Below, piece by piece: positions 26,407 to 34,575 of a DNA stretch of 64,000 nt. Both the position numbers and the translations under genes were made by a program. The notes under the pieces are model-generated. The model saw only the letters and a program-made list of their open reading frames with translations. It had not been told where the DNA came from and searched no databases. Where the stretch lies: assembly GCF_029914245.1 (NCBI RefSeq), contig NZ_JARYZI010000001.1, forward strand, positions 372,001 through 436,000, written 5' to 3'. Each line of letters begins with the position of its first letter. Position 1 is the first letter of the stretch. This stretch comes from Fusibacter bizertensis. GTDB taxonomy: Bacteria > Bacillota > Clostridia > Peptostreptococcales > Acidaminobacteraceae.

Positions 26407-26555
26407 AATTTCATTTCTCCTATTTCTTTTTTTGTTATCAATTTTTTCCCTTTCAGATATTGAATTTCATATAATATTTATGCAGTAAATATCGCTTAAG
26501 TATGGAAATAATGTGGTCAATAATCGTGATTTAACTTTAAGTGTTAAGTTGATGA

Positions 26556-26894
26556 TTATTGCTTCTGATATATGCTTTTAGCATACTTTATTACGATTAT
26601 TGATATTATAATTAGGCCTATAATAGTTAACAAATTGGTGTAATACATATAAAAAGTGAAACTATTTTCATAGAACACAAAGTTTGGTAGAACCATAATG
26701 AAACTTAGAATCATCATTAGAGTTCCAGCTAATTCATTAGATTTTCGCCAAATTTCTTTGTTTTCCATTGTATACTTATTACGTACTCCAAACCATAGAT
26801 TCGGCTTTGATCTGGCTGTTACTCGTTTCGTCACAATTCCACCGACAGCAAAGATTAAACTAACCCCGATGTTTACAAAATATAAAAACTCCAT
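26556..26894 (-). CDS. SdpI/YhfL family membrane protein
   Basis: Start at the ATG at 26,894 (AAGGAG before it). 112 residues with three to four membrane helices. 'SKPNLWFGVRNKYTMENKEIWRKSNELAG' (core GVRNKYTMENKEIW) matches the SdpI family signature 'PN...GvRt..t..n.e.W...n..aG'. In Bacillus subtilis SdpI gives immunity to the SdpC toxin; most family members are uncharacterised. It lies 2.2 kb from the second small-peptide gene, which may be coincidence. Confidence 0.82.
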   Translation of the reverse strand: MEFLYFVNIGVSLIFAVGGIVTKRVTARSKPNLWFGVRNKYTMENKEIWRKSNELAGTLMMILSFIMVLPNFVFYENSFTFYMYYTNLLTIIGLIIISIIVIKYAKSIYQKQ

Positions 26895-26941
26895 CTTAGT
26901 CTCCTTGTACGTGGGTAACCTTGATTTCACAATTATGATAA

Positions 26942-27319
26942 CTATTCATCATTCTTATCTTGTCTGAAATCATAAGTATCCTTATTGATGTCTAAATATA
27001 TTTCATTAATCTTAATTATTTGGTCATTAAGCCAAGTTATATTTACTTCACTTTGTCTATATTTCCAATAAATGTTTCGACTTTTGTTTATTAGTCTATC
27101 ATTAAATATAATTTCACAACGTATTGATTCTGAGACAGTTGCATTACCTCGAACAAGATAAACATTTACTGTGCTATTGCCATTTGGAGAATCTATTGAA
27201 TCAATGAGTTCACCTTTAGGCAAACTGTTCATGCTAAAGAAAAATCTATAAATCAAAAGACCTATTAATATAACTATCGCTATGATGATTAGAAATACAT
27301 ATCGTATAATTTTCCTCAT
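26942..27319 (-). CDS. Membrane-anchored protein (DUF5412-like)
   Basis: 125 residues. A membrane helix (residues 7-28) is followed by a strand-rich domain 'GELIDSIDSPNGNSTVNVYLVRGNATVSESIRCEI' whose S-P-N-G-x-S/x-V-x-V-Y pattern matches DUF5412 proteins of Firmicutes. The domain faces outside. The function is unknown. Confidence 0.72.
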   Translation of the reverse strand: MRKIIRYVFLIIIAIVILIGLLIYRFFFSMNSLPKGELIDSIDSPNGNSTVNVYLVRGNATVSESIRCEIIFNDRLINKSRNIYWKYRQSEVNITWLNDQIIKINEIYLDINKDTYDFRQDKNDE

Positions 27320-27404
27320 TTTATCCTCTTAGTCATAAGTTTGGGGGGTGAAGTAACTTTATCGAATATTTATCTAATTGACTCGTATAAAATGACCTAA
27401 TTCA

Positions 27405-27968
27405 TTATTTCAAACTAGATATTCCCATTGATATAAGCTGTTCTTTCATCAATTCATTTGCAATCTCTAAAGCTTCTGCCTTTGTGTCACACGGATAGGT
27501 CAACATATTACCATCCTCATTGCTCCATCCTATATCTAAAATTCTAACTGAAACACTAGTAAAATCTCTATCTAAATATACATCCCCATAGGTTCTTGCA
27601 TATCCTTCTGGACTCGAGTAACTTAGCAAATTACTTCCATCTAATTCATATGTAAGATGATATTCTTTCCCATCAATTTCTAGATTTCCTTGAAATGAAA
27701 AATCACCCGTAGAGTTCCACTTTCCAGTACCTTTCATCTTTAAAGTTGATTTTTCAGATGCTAAATTATTTTCTCCAAGTTTATAAGACACACCAGTAAA
27801 TACTTTGTCAATTTCAAAAATTTGATCTATTAACACCTCTTTATTCTCTGTTTCAATTACTTGAGTAGTATCAGTCTCATTTTCATTAGAAGTGATTGTA
27901 ACATTCTTATTAGAACAGCCACACATTATGATACAAAACAAGATAAGTATAGTTAATTTTCTTTTCAA
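27405..27968 (-). CDS. Lipoprotein, unknown function
   Basis: 187 residues. Signal peptide 'MKRKLTILILFCIIMCGC' with the lipobox Cys at 18, then an Asn/Thr/Glu-rich linker and a beta-rich domain with 'KMKGTGKWNSTGDFSFQGNLEIDG'. No family recognised. The ribosome binding site is AGAGAGG. Monocistronic. Confidence 0.72.
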   Translation of the reverse strand: MKRKLTILILFCIIMCGCSNKNVTITSNENETDTTQVIETENKEVLIDQIFEIDKVFTGVSYKLGENNLASEKSTLKMKGTGKWNSTGDFSFQGNLEIDGKEYHLTYELDGSNLLSYSSPEGYARTYGDVYLDRDFTSVSVRILDIGWSNEDGNMLTYPCDTKAEALEIANELMKEQLISMGISSLK

Positions 27969-28011
27969 TTGTTACCTCTCTCTCCAATAGGATTTGTTTA
28001 AGGTAAAAGAC

Positions 28012-28323
28012 TTAAAATAATCCACCGTTATATTTTTTCTGTGCAACAAGCATCATCCTAAATCCAATGACAAAGAAAACAGCAAAAAACACCCAGCCAT
28101 ATGAAGTCTCACTTATAAAATCAATAATTCCAGTTAGAATCATTCCCAGTCCCATGATCATACAAGCTTTACCCATCTTTTCTGTATAGGGTTTCTTATC
28201 ACTTTCTGAAACTTTTTTATAATGATAATCATGTATCAGTGTAATCTGCTGTTTTTTCCATATTCTCCAACCTAGAAAACAAAATAATAGTCCAATAATC
28301 AACATTAAGATTAACTCAAACAT
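28012..28323 (-). CDS. DUF3784 membrane protein
   Basis: Start at the ATG at 28,323 (GGAGGTAG before it). 103 residues. N-terminal helix, then 'LGWRIWKKQQITLIHDYHYKKV' (core LIHDYHYKKV), 'KPYTEKMGKACMIMGLGMILTGIID', and a third helix. These blocks are the clearest DUF3784 signature in the window. The function is unknown. Confidence 0.82.
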   Translation of the reverse strand: MFELILMLIIGLLFCFLGWRIWKKQQITLIHDYHYKKVSESDKKPYTEKMGKACMIMGLGMILTGIIDFISETSYGWVFFAVFFVIGFRMMLVAQKKYNGGLF

Positions 28324-28356
28324 TTCTACCTCCATAAAAATCAAACTCTCACTTAC

Positions 28357-28896
28357 TCAATTTCTACTCAAAACTTCCTCTACTTCAAGGACTATATGTT
28401 CTTCTGAATCATATCCATTAATCACAATTTGACTTCCTGAAATTTCACTCACATCAGCACTCCAAAAACTAATCCCCGAAACATTTTTCACTGATGTTTT
28501 TAAGGAGTCATTGTTATCAGTCAGTGTTAGAACAGAGATTTTATCATCTTCAACTAATCCAAAACAGACTATTTTGTCATCCATAATTTGTTTAGGTAAT
28601 TCCATAAATAATATTCCAATTGAATCTAATATCCGTTCATAATCACTTACAACACCACTATATATGGCTTTATAATTAAAAATTCCATGTTTTACGATTG
28701 TATACTGAAGATGACCATCTTCAATTTTTGATAATATTATTGTCTTATTTCCGATTTGGTCCATATGTAATATTTCATAATTCATATTGGAATTAGCCCC
28801 TATAACATCCTCAATTGAATTTTTTTGAGAATTAAGAAAAGCAATTAATAATATGACTACAATTACAATCATTATAGATATTCTTTTTTTACTCAT
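28357..28896 (-). CDS. Membrane-anchored extracytoplasmic protein, unknown
   Basis: 179 residues. A helix at residues 6-22 is followed by a 155-residue secreted domain with strands such as 'GNKTIILSKIEDGHLQYTIV'. AGGAGG lies before the ATG. It is the gene next downstream of the minus-strand peptide A2 and its terminator. No family is recognised. Confidence 0.65.
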   Translation of the reverse strand: MSKKRISIMIVIVVILLIAFLNSQKNSIEDVIGANSNMNYEILHMDQIGNKTIILSKIEDGHLQYTIVKHGIFNYKAIYSGVVSDYERILDSIGILFMELPKQIMDDKIVCFGLVEDDKISVLTLTDNNDSLKTSVKNVSGISFWSADVSEISGSQIVINGYDSEEHIVLEVEEVLSRN

Positions 28897-28997
28897 TTTT
28901 CCTCCGATTAAATTTTTGGCATATTTTATTAATTTTGGGTTTATGTACTCATGCTCAACTTATAAGTTATCCTTTTCTTCCCCCCTTTTATCAATAA

Positions 28998-29028
28998 TAA
29001 AAAAGGTGCATGCATATATGCATACACC
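28998..29028 (-). terminator. Terminator hairpin after peptide A2 (copy of the A1 hairpin)
   Basis: On the minus strand: GGTGTATGCA-TATA-TGCATGCACC followed by TTTTTTA. It shares the string GGTGTATGCATAT with the hairpin at 9,829. This shared noncoding element is strong evidence that the two peptide loci are copies of one unit. Confidence 0.85.
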
Positions 29029-29059
29029 GTTACAATTCAAATAAAGCATGCTAAAAAAA

Positions 29060-29155
29060 CTATAGCGCTTCATCGGTAATCGGAGTGTCAGCACAATATG
29101 TCACCACTAATTCAAATTCAATAATTTCCTTTGCAATAATAGCATTAATCAACAT
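29060..29155 (-). CDS. 31-residue peptide A2 (paralogue of the peptide at 9,694)
   Basis: ATG at 29,155 follows AAAGGAGGTAATACAA; A1 has AAAGGAGGTTATGCAA. 31 residues, the same length as A1, aligned without gaps with 9 identities (M1, I3, I6, F14, T19, Y20, T24, P25, T27). Unlike A1 it is acidic. Conserved length, leader, promoter and hairpin, with divergent residues elsewhere, are what selection on a short secreted or regulatory peptide would leave. The function is unknown. An MFS transporter gene starts 208 bp away on the other strand. Confidence 0.75.
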   Translation of the reverse strand: MLINAIIAKEIIEFELVVTYCADTPITDEAL

Positions 29156-29186
29156 TTGTATTACCTCCTTTTACTCTATTTAACTT

Positions 29187-29216
29187 ATGTTAGCATGATT
29201 GATATTTATGAGTCAA
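29187..29216 (-). promoter_or_regulatory. Promoter of peptide A2
   Basis: On the minus strand TTGACT (29,216-29,211) and TAACAT (29,192-29,187) are separated by 18 bp. The -35 sequence is identical to that of A1 and the shared CATGCTA lies at the -10 in both. Confidence 0.6.
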
Positions 29217-29229
29217 TTTTTTTCAAAAC

Positions 29230-29247
29230 TTGTCATTGAATTGTCAT
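29230..29247 (-). promoter_or_regulatory. ATGACAA direct repeats upstream of the A2 promoter
   Basis: Two ATGACAA copies on the minus strand (29,247-29,241 and 29,236-29,230), start to start 11 bp, one helical turn. The proximal copy begins 20 bp before TTGACT, exactly as in the A1 promoter, where the repeats are 22 bp apart. Constant offset and helical spacing argue for a bound regulator. Confidence 0.62.
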
Positions 29248-29326
29248 ATTATTCTAACAATAACATCTCGATGTGCTAGACCTCTTAATCATGTATCAAT
29301 TTTTTATATTTTTGTACCCGAAACAA

Positions 29327-29363
29327 TTGCATTGATACACTAAAAGCCGTTATAATGTCATTA
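29327..29363 (+). promoter_or_regulatory. Promoter of the MFS gene, probably giving a leaderless mRNA
   Basis: TTGCAT (29,327-29,332), an 18-bp spacer and a perfect TATAAT (29,351-29,356). The ATG at 29,363 lies just where transcription would start, 7 bases after the -10, and there is no ribosome binding site. Either translation is leaderless or the true start lies downstream. Confidence 0.6.
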
Positions 29364-30565
29364 TGAGTTATAAAAATTTAAATCCAATCATAAAAAAATT
29401 CATATGGGTCGTGTTTCTTTACGGATTAACTTCCGCTTCATTTCAAGGCTTTTTTGGCATTTACGTCAAAGAACTGGGGTATTCTGAAGCTATCGTTGGC
29501 AGTATTCTTTCTTTAAGGCGCTTATCTGTAGCACTCATGGCATTTGTAATCACCTTTATCTCCGGAAAGATTGGGCATAAGCGGACGCTACTGCTTGGTC
29601 TTTTAGTTGTGGGATTCAGCAGTATGACCATAGTCATGACTGAAAACATCGTTCTTATGCGTCTTATTTCCATCATCTTCGGCTTTGGTCAAGCTGCCAT
29701 GTTAACGGTTGAATCACCTTTTATTTATAACCAAGCCGATCAAGAAGAACGCGTTCATGCCTTTAGCCTTACGTTTGCAGTTAGAAATGCAGCTTTCATG
29801 ACTGGTTCGTTATTTACAGGGATGCTTGCCGAGCGATTCGCCGTCACTTTTGGTGAAGGTGCTGTCTCGATACGCTATGCACTCATTGTGATTAGCGCCA
29901 TGAGCCTAATTGCTATCATTCCATTATCAAGGCTTAAACCACGACCATCTTCAGCAACAAAACGGCTCAATCTTCAGGAATTAAAAGGCTTTTTCACTAT
30001 CGAAAATATCCTTTTTCTATCCTATACCGGTATCATTGGCCTAGGTGCAGGTCTCGTTGTACCATTTTTTGGTGTCTATCTCAAATATATGCTAGACACT
30101 TCTGAAAGTGTCGTTGGATTGATTCTAAGCTTCGCCCAATTTGGTACGGTTGTAGGTGGTTTATGTGTTCCGATGCTCAGTAACAGGTTCGGTGATTATA
30201 AGACAATCGTAATCACACAACTCCTAAGCATTCCACTTCTAATAGCGATTGGGCTTCCTCAGGGTATAATTATCGTCGCAATTGCCTTCTTTTTACGAAG
30301 CTCACTTATGAATATGGGGCAACCCCTTATAAGAAACATCTCAATGCATGTTGTGGCTGAGCATCATCGCCCTCTGATGAGTGCTATGCGCGCGATGATG
30401 AACAATTTATCACGAGCAGCAGGGATTTTTATAGGTGGCTACATTATGGCTAATTACAACTACAATACACCATATATGTTCACCATCGCTTTATACCTTA
30501 TAGGTACTATGGTTTTCTACTCATTATTTAAAAACGATATAAAAAAGACATCTAACTTTCACTAA
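29363..30565 (+). CDS. MFS transporter
   Basis: 400 residues, 12 predicted membrane helices. The MFS loop 2-3 motif is present as 'GKIGHKRTLLLG' and a related 'SNRFGDYKTI' in the second half. The only sizeable plus-strand gene in the window, with codon use richer in GC than its neighbours, so it may have a separate origin. The substrate is unknown; drug or sugar efflux is typical of relatives. It is divergent from the peptide A2 gene and shares its upstream region, which raises the possibility of a link. Confidence 0.88.
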   Translation: MSYKNLNPIIKKFIWVVFLYGLTSASFQGFFGIYVKELGYSEAIVGSILSLRRLSVALMAFVITFISGKIGHKRTLLLGLLVVGFSSMTIVMTENIVLMRLISIIFGFGQAAMLTVESPFIYNQADQEERVHAFSLTFAVRNAAFMTGSLFTGMLAERFAVTFGEGAVSIRYALIVISAMSLIAIIPLSRLKPRPSSATKRLNLQELKGFFTIENILFLSYTGIIGLGAGLVVPFFGVYLKYMLDTSESVVGLILSFAQFGTVVGGLCVPMLSNRFGDYKTIVITQLLSIPLLIAIGLPQGIIIVAIAFFLRSSLMNMGQPLIRNISMHVVAEHHRPLMSAMRAMMNNLSRAAGIFIGGYIMANYNYNTPYMFTIALYLIGTMVFYSLFKNDIKKTSNFH

Positions 30566-30637
30566 ATTATAGGATTATAGGATGCAAAGGTTTACCTCTA
30601 ATTAAGTATAGAGCCCTTCAAATCATATAAACTTTTT

Positions 30638-31312
30638 TCATATAATGCTTCTCCTATCTCTAGCTATAAACAATCTAGATATTCCATATCCTATCAAAAT
30701 AGTTGTAAAACACAGTACATACATCATAAAAAGTTCAGCTTTCCCTTTGCCAGTACTACTACTCTCTTTTGTCGTTATATATCGATTCATTTCTTCAGTT
30801 ATATCATTATTATCTTTGTCATATAATTGATATTTTTCTAATTGAGTATGTGAATCAACACCAAACACTGTTAAAATCTCCGATTTATCATGAACATTTT
30901 CTGAAAACATTTCTCCAGAATATGTTTTAATACTAAACGATGAGATCTTATCATCATAATTTGTTCCAATGATTGCCAGATAATCTCCCCGATTTGTTTT
31001 GAAGGGTTCCCCTTGAAGGACTCTATTTCTTATATTAAAGCTTGCATTTCTTATTTGATATCTCGAGTTAATTCCTTTGTATAATGTCGTAAAGCCAATA
31101 ATGTCATTTGATCTCATCGTATAATATACGGATAAAGTATTATCAACTTTTATGTAATCAATTACTGTAACGTTTTCTTCTAAAAACTCTTCAATACTTG
31201 TTTCTAATTCATTCAGTTCTGGCTTGATGCTGTATTCGCTTGAATAAATCAGATATGCAATCATAATGGATATCATAATTATTGTTATTCTTATTACTTT
31301 TAAATATTTCAT
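30638..31312 (-). CDS. Membrane protein with outer domain, unknown
   Basis: 224 residues. N-terminal helix (residues 8-24), a ~165-residue outer domain ('VIDYIKVDNTLSVYYTMRSND'), and a C-terminal helix 'ELFMMYVLCFTTILIGYGI'. No family recognised. It converges with the MFS gene (72 bp apart). Confidence 0.65.
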   Translation of the reverse strand: MKYLKVIRITIIMISIMIAYLIYSSEYSIKPELNELETSIEEFLEENVTVIDYIKVDNTLSVYYTMRSNDIIGFTTLYKGINSRYQIRNASFNIRNRVLQGEPFKTNRGDYLAIIGTNYDDKISSFSIKTYSGEMFSENVHDKSEILTVFGVDSHTQLEKYQLYDKDNNDITEEMNRYITTKESSSTGKGKAELFMMYVLCFTTILIGYGISRLFIARDRRSII

Positions 31313-31536
31313 ATTTCAGATCTCCCATCCTATTCTCCTAAAAAGATTGATATTATTGTTATATTTACACACTTCCATTTCCAATATCAAACTAAGCATA
31401 GCTTACTCAATATTCTAACAGTGCTTTCAAATATTCTATAACTTTATCAATATGAAGATTTCTATTCCTACCGAGGTCAGTTTTATTCTTACATTGTAAA
31501 GCCAGAAATTATCATTGAAGTTCCTATTATTACTCC

Positions 31537-31680
31537 TTACTTCAAACCAAACAACGGTAACAAATAAAAATTCAATGCAATCATCAATACAATATATAAA
31601 AATAATCCCACCATTGATAGGACACCGTAGTCTCCAAATGCGATGTTATTATAATCTCTATTTCTAAAATGTTTTCCTAA
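31537..31680 (-). pseudogene. C-terminal remnant of a membrane protein
   Basis: A 47-residue open stretch 'RDYNNIAFGDYGVLSMVGLF' and 'LNFYLLPLFGLK' (ends at TAA 31,539-31,537) lies right after the XRE gene but in another frame and without a start. It looks like the tail of a lost membrane protein. Its position directly behind the regulator suggests an ancestral regulator-membrane protein pair. Confidence 0.45.
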
Positions 31681-32360
31681 ATAATTTCAATTTTTGCTAC
31701 TTCTTCAATTGGAACTGTAATATCGGAGAGCAAATTTCCTTCTGTTATAACTAAATTATTCTTTGCAAAAGCACGGATTTCAACATTTAAGAACTCAGTA
31801 TCTTTTCCAATTAATCCACTCCAAAAATGTTTTTCATCTAACGCAATATTTACTCTCTTTCCAAGAAAGAATTCCTTACCAATACTGTTATACTTCAACA
31901 AATCAATTTGTTGTTTATCTGCTTTAGAACTCAACTTTATCTCAGTCGTAAATTTTTTTGCAATTCCTACAACTGTGGTTTTATTGCCTTTCTCAGTTAA
32001 AAAATATAGAAAATAACTATCTTGAGCTATTAAATACCCATCAAAAATGCCATCATTCCAAGCTGTAAGCTCAGCCGTACATTTTTTGTTTATAAATTGT
32101 TGAATTTTTTCATCTCTTTCTTCAAAATGATCATTACATGCTGAGATCAGTTCTTTATTATCAGCATTATAATTATCTAAAAGTGAATCGATACTGATAT
32201 TTAATACTCTAGATAATGCTTTCAGATTTTCAATATCTGGAATTCCTTTGTCAGATTCCCACTTCGCTATTGCTGACCTTGATACAGAGAGCCTCTTTGC
32301 TAATTCTTCTTGTGACAAATTCATCATTTTTCTTTTTTTGGCAATCTTTTCTCCTAACAT
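31677..32360 (-). CDS. XRE family transcriptional regulator with C-terminal sensor-like domain
   Basis: 227 residues. The N-terminal HTH (residues of about 3-58) reads 'LSQEELAKRLSVSRSAIAKWESDKG', with recognition helix SRSAIAKWE. The ~160-residue C-terminal domain is strand-rich ('AWNDGIFDGYLIAQDSYFLYF') and is not a TPR peptide receptor. Its own promoter (TTGTCA-16-TATATA) is covered by a palindrome also found upstream of the small-peptide gene A1, so autoregulation and control of the peptides are plausible. Ribosome binding site TAAGGAGGAG. Confidence 0.85.
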   Translation of the reverse strand: MLGEKIAKKRKMMNLSQEELAKRLSVSRSAIAKWESDKGIPDIENLKALSRVLNISIDSLLDNYNADNKELISACNDHFEERDEKIQQFINKKCTAELTAWNDGIFDGYLIAQDSYFLYFLTEKGNKTTVVGIAKKFTTEIKLSSKADKQQIDLLKYNSIGKEFFLGKRVNIALDEKHFWSGLIGKDTEFLNVEIRAFAKNNLVITEGNLLSDITVPIEEVAKIEII

Positions 32361-32413
32361 TATTACGTCTCCTCCTTACAGCAACTATGAGAATAGAATA
32401 ATACCCATTTGAC

Positions 32414-32460
32414 TATATAGGCAAGATACTTTTCATGACAATATTGTTACCTTTCGTAAC
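32414..32460 (-). promoter_or_regulatory. Promoter and operators of the XRE gene
   Basis: Minus strand: -35 TTGTCA (32,441-32,436), 16 bp, -10 TATATA (32,419-32,414). Over the -35 lies ATGACAATATTGTTAC (plus strand 32,435-32,450), with the perfect core ACAATATTGT. Overlapping it is a second inverted repeat GTTAC-CTTTC-GTAAC (32,446-32,460). The first element matches ATGACAANNTTGTTAY at 9,591 and 9,613. Repression of its own gene is the likely effect. Confidence 0.65.
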
Positions 32461-32643
32461 AGGTAATATTTATGCCTCTTTTTACTCATAAATCGTCTTA
32501 TTTCTTTTAATTTTCATTAAAGCTCTATCCTCATTTTTTAAGTAATTAACCGAGATTAGTATTTAAAGTTATTTGTATTCAAAATAGCTGACGAAAAAGT
32601 CTCCCGTCCATTATGCTCGTTTATTCTTATATTAATTATTGTT

Positions 32644-33549
32644 CTAATTTTCGATTAGTATCTGTGGATTCTTCAAAACAACATCTAGATGAATTGACGA
32701 CTTATTGTCAATACCGTAAAAAGACCCATCACCAATTCCAAAATGACATGTATTAAGAATACTCTCATCAATTCCAATAATTCCAGTAGGTTCCATTTGC
32801 GACAATCCAATCCCCAGCTCAACAATCGCTGATGCTTCGTTCTCAATTTTTGATAGGTGTTGCTGAAGTATATCGTTTCCTATAACATTAACAATTTTCC
32901 CATTTTTAACAAGCAATTTAAATGATGATGAAATTAAACCGAATTTCTCAAGCATTTTTCCCTCTCTGTATAGTTGCCCTAAAGTTAAATCGACTACTAT
33001 TTCTCCATTGGCAGACCCTAAATGAATACCAGCATAAATCTCTGAAGGTGGAAGAAAAGCAATATCACTATTTTCATTTATAAAATGATTAAATGAACCA
33101 AATTTATTAATTCGGAAACTTATATTTGTTCCAGTTTCAGATTTGACGGTTACTTGTGACTCGTTTTTTTCTCCCATATAGTGATTGATTTTTGCTTTAA
33201 CCAGTTGATCATCAGTATTAAGTCCTTCGATAAGTGATTTCAATGATATATCCAATCTTATAAAGATATATCTACTGCTTATTCCTTTTGGCTTTCTAAA
33301 TGTGGGATAAAATCTATTCATTGCTTTGTGTATAAAACTGTCAAATGATAAAATTACAACGAGATAATCGTTAGAATTCAATTTTTCAAATTTTGTAATT
33401 TGAACTTCTGAATCGTCTATATTGTGAATCGTGCAACTACTGTAACTTAAGCAAGATTGTATCCATTCAGCAATTTTTAATTGCTGGTTGTCTGTTACTA
33501 AATGTATATTTGACTTGCTAGTATCTCCAAACCAGTTGTAAAGTTTCAT
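32644..33549 (-). CDS. M29-like aminopeptidase, shortened
   Basis: 301 residues, against about 410 in typical M29 enzymes; the deficit is at the N-terminal side. C-terminal blocks match the family in order: 'FLPPSEIYAGIHLGSANGEIV', 'AIVELGIGLSQMEPTGIIGIDESI', 'CHFGIGDGSFYGIDNKSSIHLD'. E, H and D residues in these (AIVELGIG, CHFGIG, HLDV) correspond to positions of cobalt/zinc ligands. Whether the short form is catalytic is unknown. Confidence 0.72.
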   Translation of the reverse strand: MKLYNWFGDTSKSNIHLVTDNQQLKIAEWIQSCLSYSSCTIHNIDDSEVQITKFEKLNSNDYLVVILSFDSFIHKAMNRFYPTFRKPKGISSRYIFIRLDISLKSLIEGLNTDDQLVKAKINHYMGEKNESQVTVKSETGTNISFRINKFGSFNHFINENSDIAFLPPSEIYAGIHLGSANGEIVVDLTLGQLYREGKMLEKFGLISSSFKLLVKNGKIVNVIGNDILQQHLSKIENEASAIVELGIGLSQMEPTGIIGIDESILNTCHFGIGDGSFYGIDNKSSIHLDVVLKNPQILIEN

Positions 33550-33703
33550 ATTTTCTCCTTATTTCTCCTGTTGTTCTAAGAACATGTACTATTGATATAT
33601 GATACTTAATTAACTTTTTCTCTTTTACGCTCAATGTACTTCATCTTACTACTGATAAGTACAATTGAAAAGATGCCTCCCCAAGAAATGATAAATCAGT
33701 AAA

Positions 33704-33934
33704 TTACAGAAGTAGAAATGCTAAATATCCAATTATAATTACTATTAAAAAAATAATTGATAATATTTTATTTAATTTTACCAATCCTTCACGTGGCTCT
33801 AAATCATCATTTTTATATTGCCATCTTCTACCAAATAAGTAGCTTTTTTCAGGTTCTTTAATTGAATAAATTAACACTCCAATTAGTGGCAATATAATTA
33901 TCGAATAGATTATCTTTTGAAATATATTTTCCAT
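33704..33934 (-). CDS. DUF6199 small membrane protein
   Basis: Start at the ATG at 33,934, with GGAGGCTTG before it. 76 residues: helix, 'KSYLFGRRWQYKNDDLEPREG' (core FGRRWQYKND), helix. That core is the DUF6199 signature. The function is unknown. Confidence 0.75.
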   Translation of the reverse strand: MENIFQKIIYSIIILPLIGVLIYSIKEPEKSYLFGRRWQYKNDDLEPREGLVKLNKILSIIFLIVIIIGYLAFLLL

Positions 33935-34012
33935 CTTCAAGCCTCCGTATGTAACTGGTGTTAAGTGTTGTACTTGTACTGTTTGTAATGTTTGGCAAGA
34001 AAAGCAATTGTA

Positions 34013-34483
34013 TTATTTTATTTTTTCATAGAACACAAGTGTCATATTTTCATTTATTATTAGTATCTCTTCTTTTTTTTGAATGTAGCCCAATTTTTCA
34101 TATAGGTGACAATTTCCCTTCTCTTGTAATATTGTAGACAACACCCACTTAGCCGCATCTGAATGATAACCTTCAATCATGGTCATCGCTTTTTGTGCGA
34201 TCCCTCTATTCCAATATTCTGGAAGTACACAAAGTGCTGAAATTTTAAATATCTTACCTTCTAATTCAGTGACGCGTACCCATCCGACACTTACATTATT
34301 TAATTGAAAAATATATGATGTTGTATTGGATTTCTCCATTTTCTCTAGAACCTTATCAATACTTTCCATCGCTGGATTTGTCTCGTAATCCCTATATTTA
34401 TTTAGTAAGGATTCAAAAGATTTTTTCTGAATACTATGAACAATTTCAACACTTTCACTTGAAACCTTACTTACACTTAGCAT
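34013..34483 (-). CDS. GNAT family N-acetyltransferase
   Basis: Start at the ATG at 34,483 (GGAGGATAAA before it). 156 residues with 'ISALCVLPEYWNRGIAQKAM' (NRGIA loop) and 'CHLYEKLGYIQKKEE'. Ordinary GNAT. The substrate is unknown. Confidence 0.85.
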   Translation of the reverse strand: MLSVSKVSSESVEIVHSIQKKSFESLLNKYRDYETNPAMESIDKVLEKMEKSNTTSYIFQLNNVSVGWVRVTELEGKIFKISALCVLPEYWNRGIAQKAMTMIEGYHSDAAKWVLSTILQEKGNCHLYEKLGYIQKKEEILIINENMTLVFYEKIK

Positions 34484-34575
34484 TTTATCCTCCACTTTTT
34501 AAATTATCCTGCATTGCATTAAGCCTTTGCTTGGAACACTTCCAGTCATTACATGACAAAACAAACAGTAGTTTA

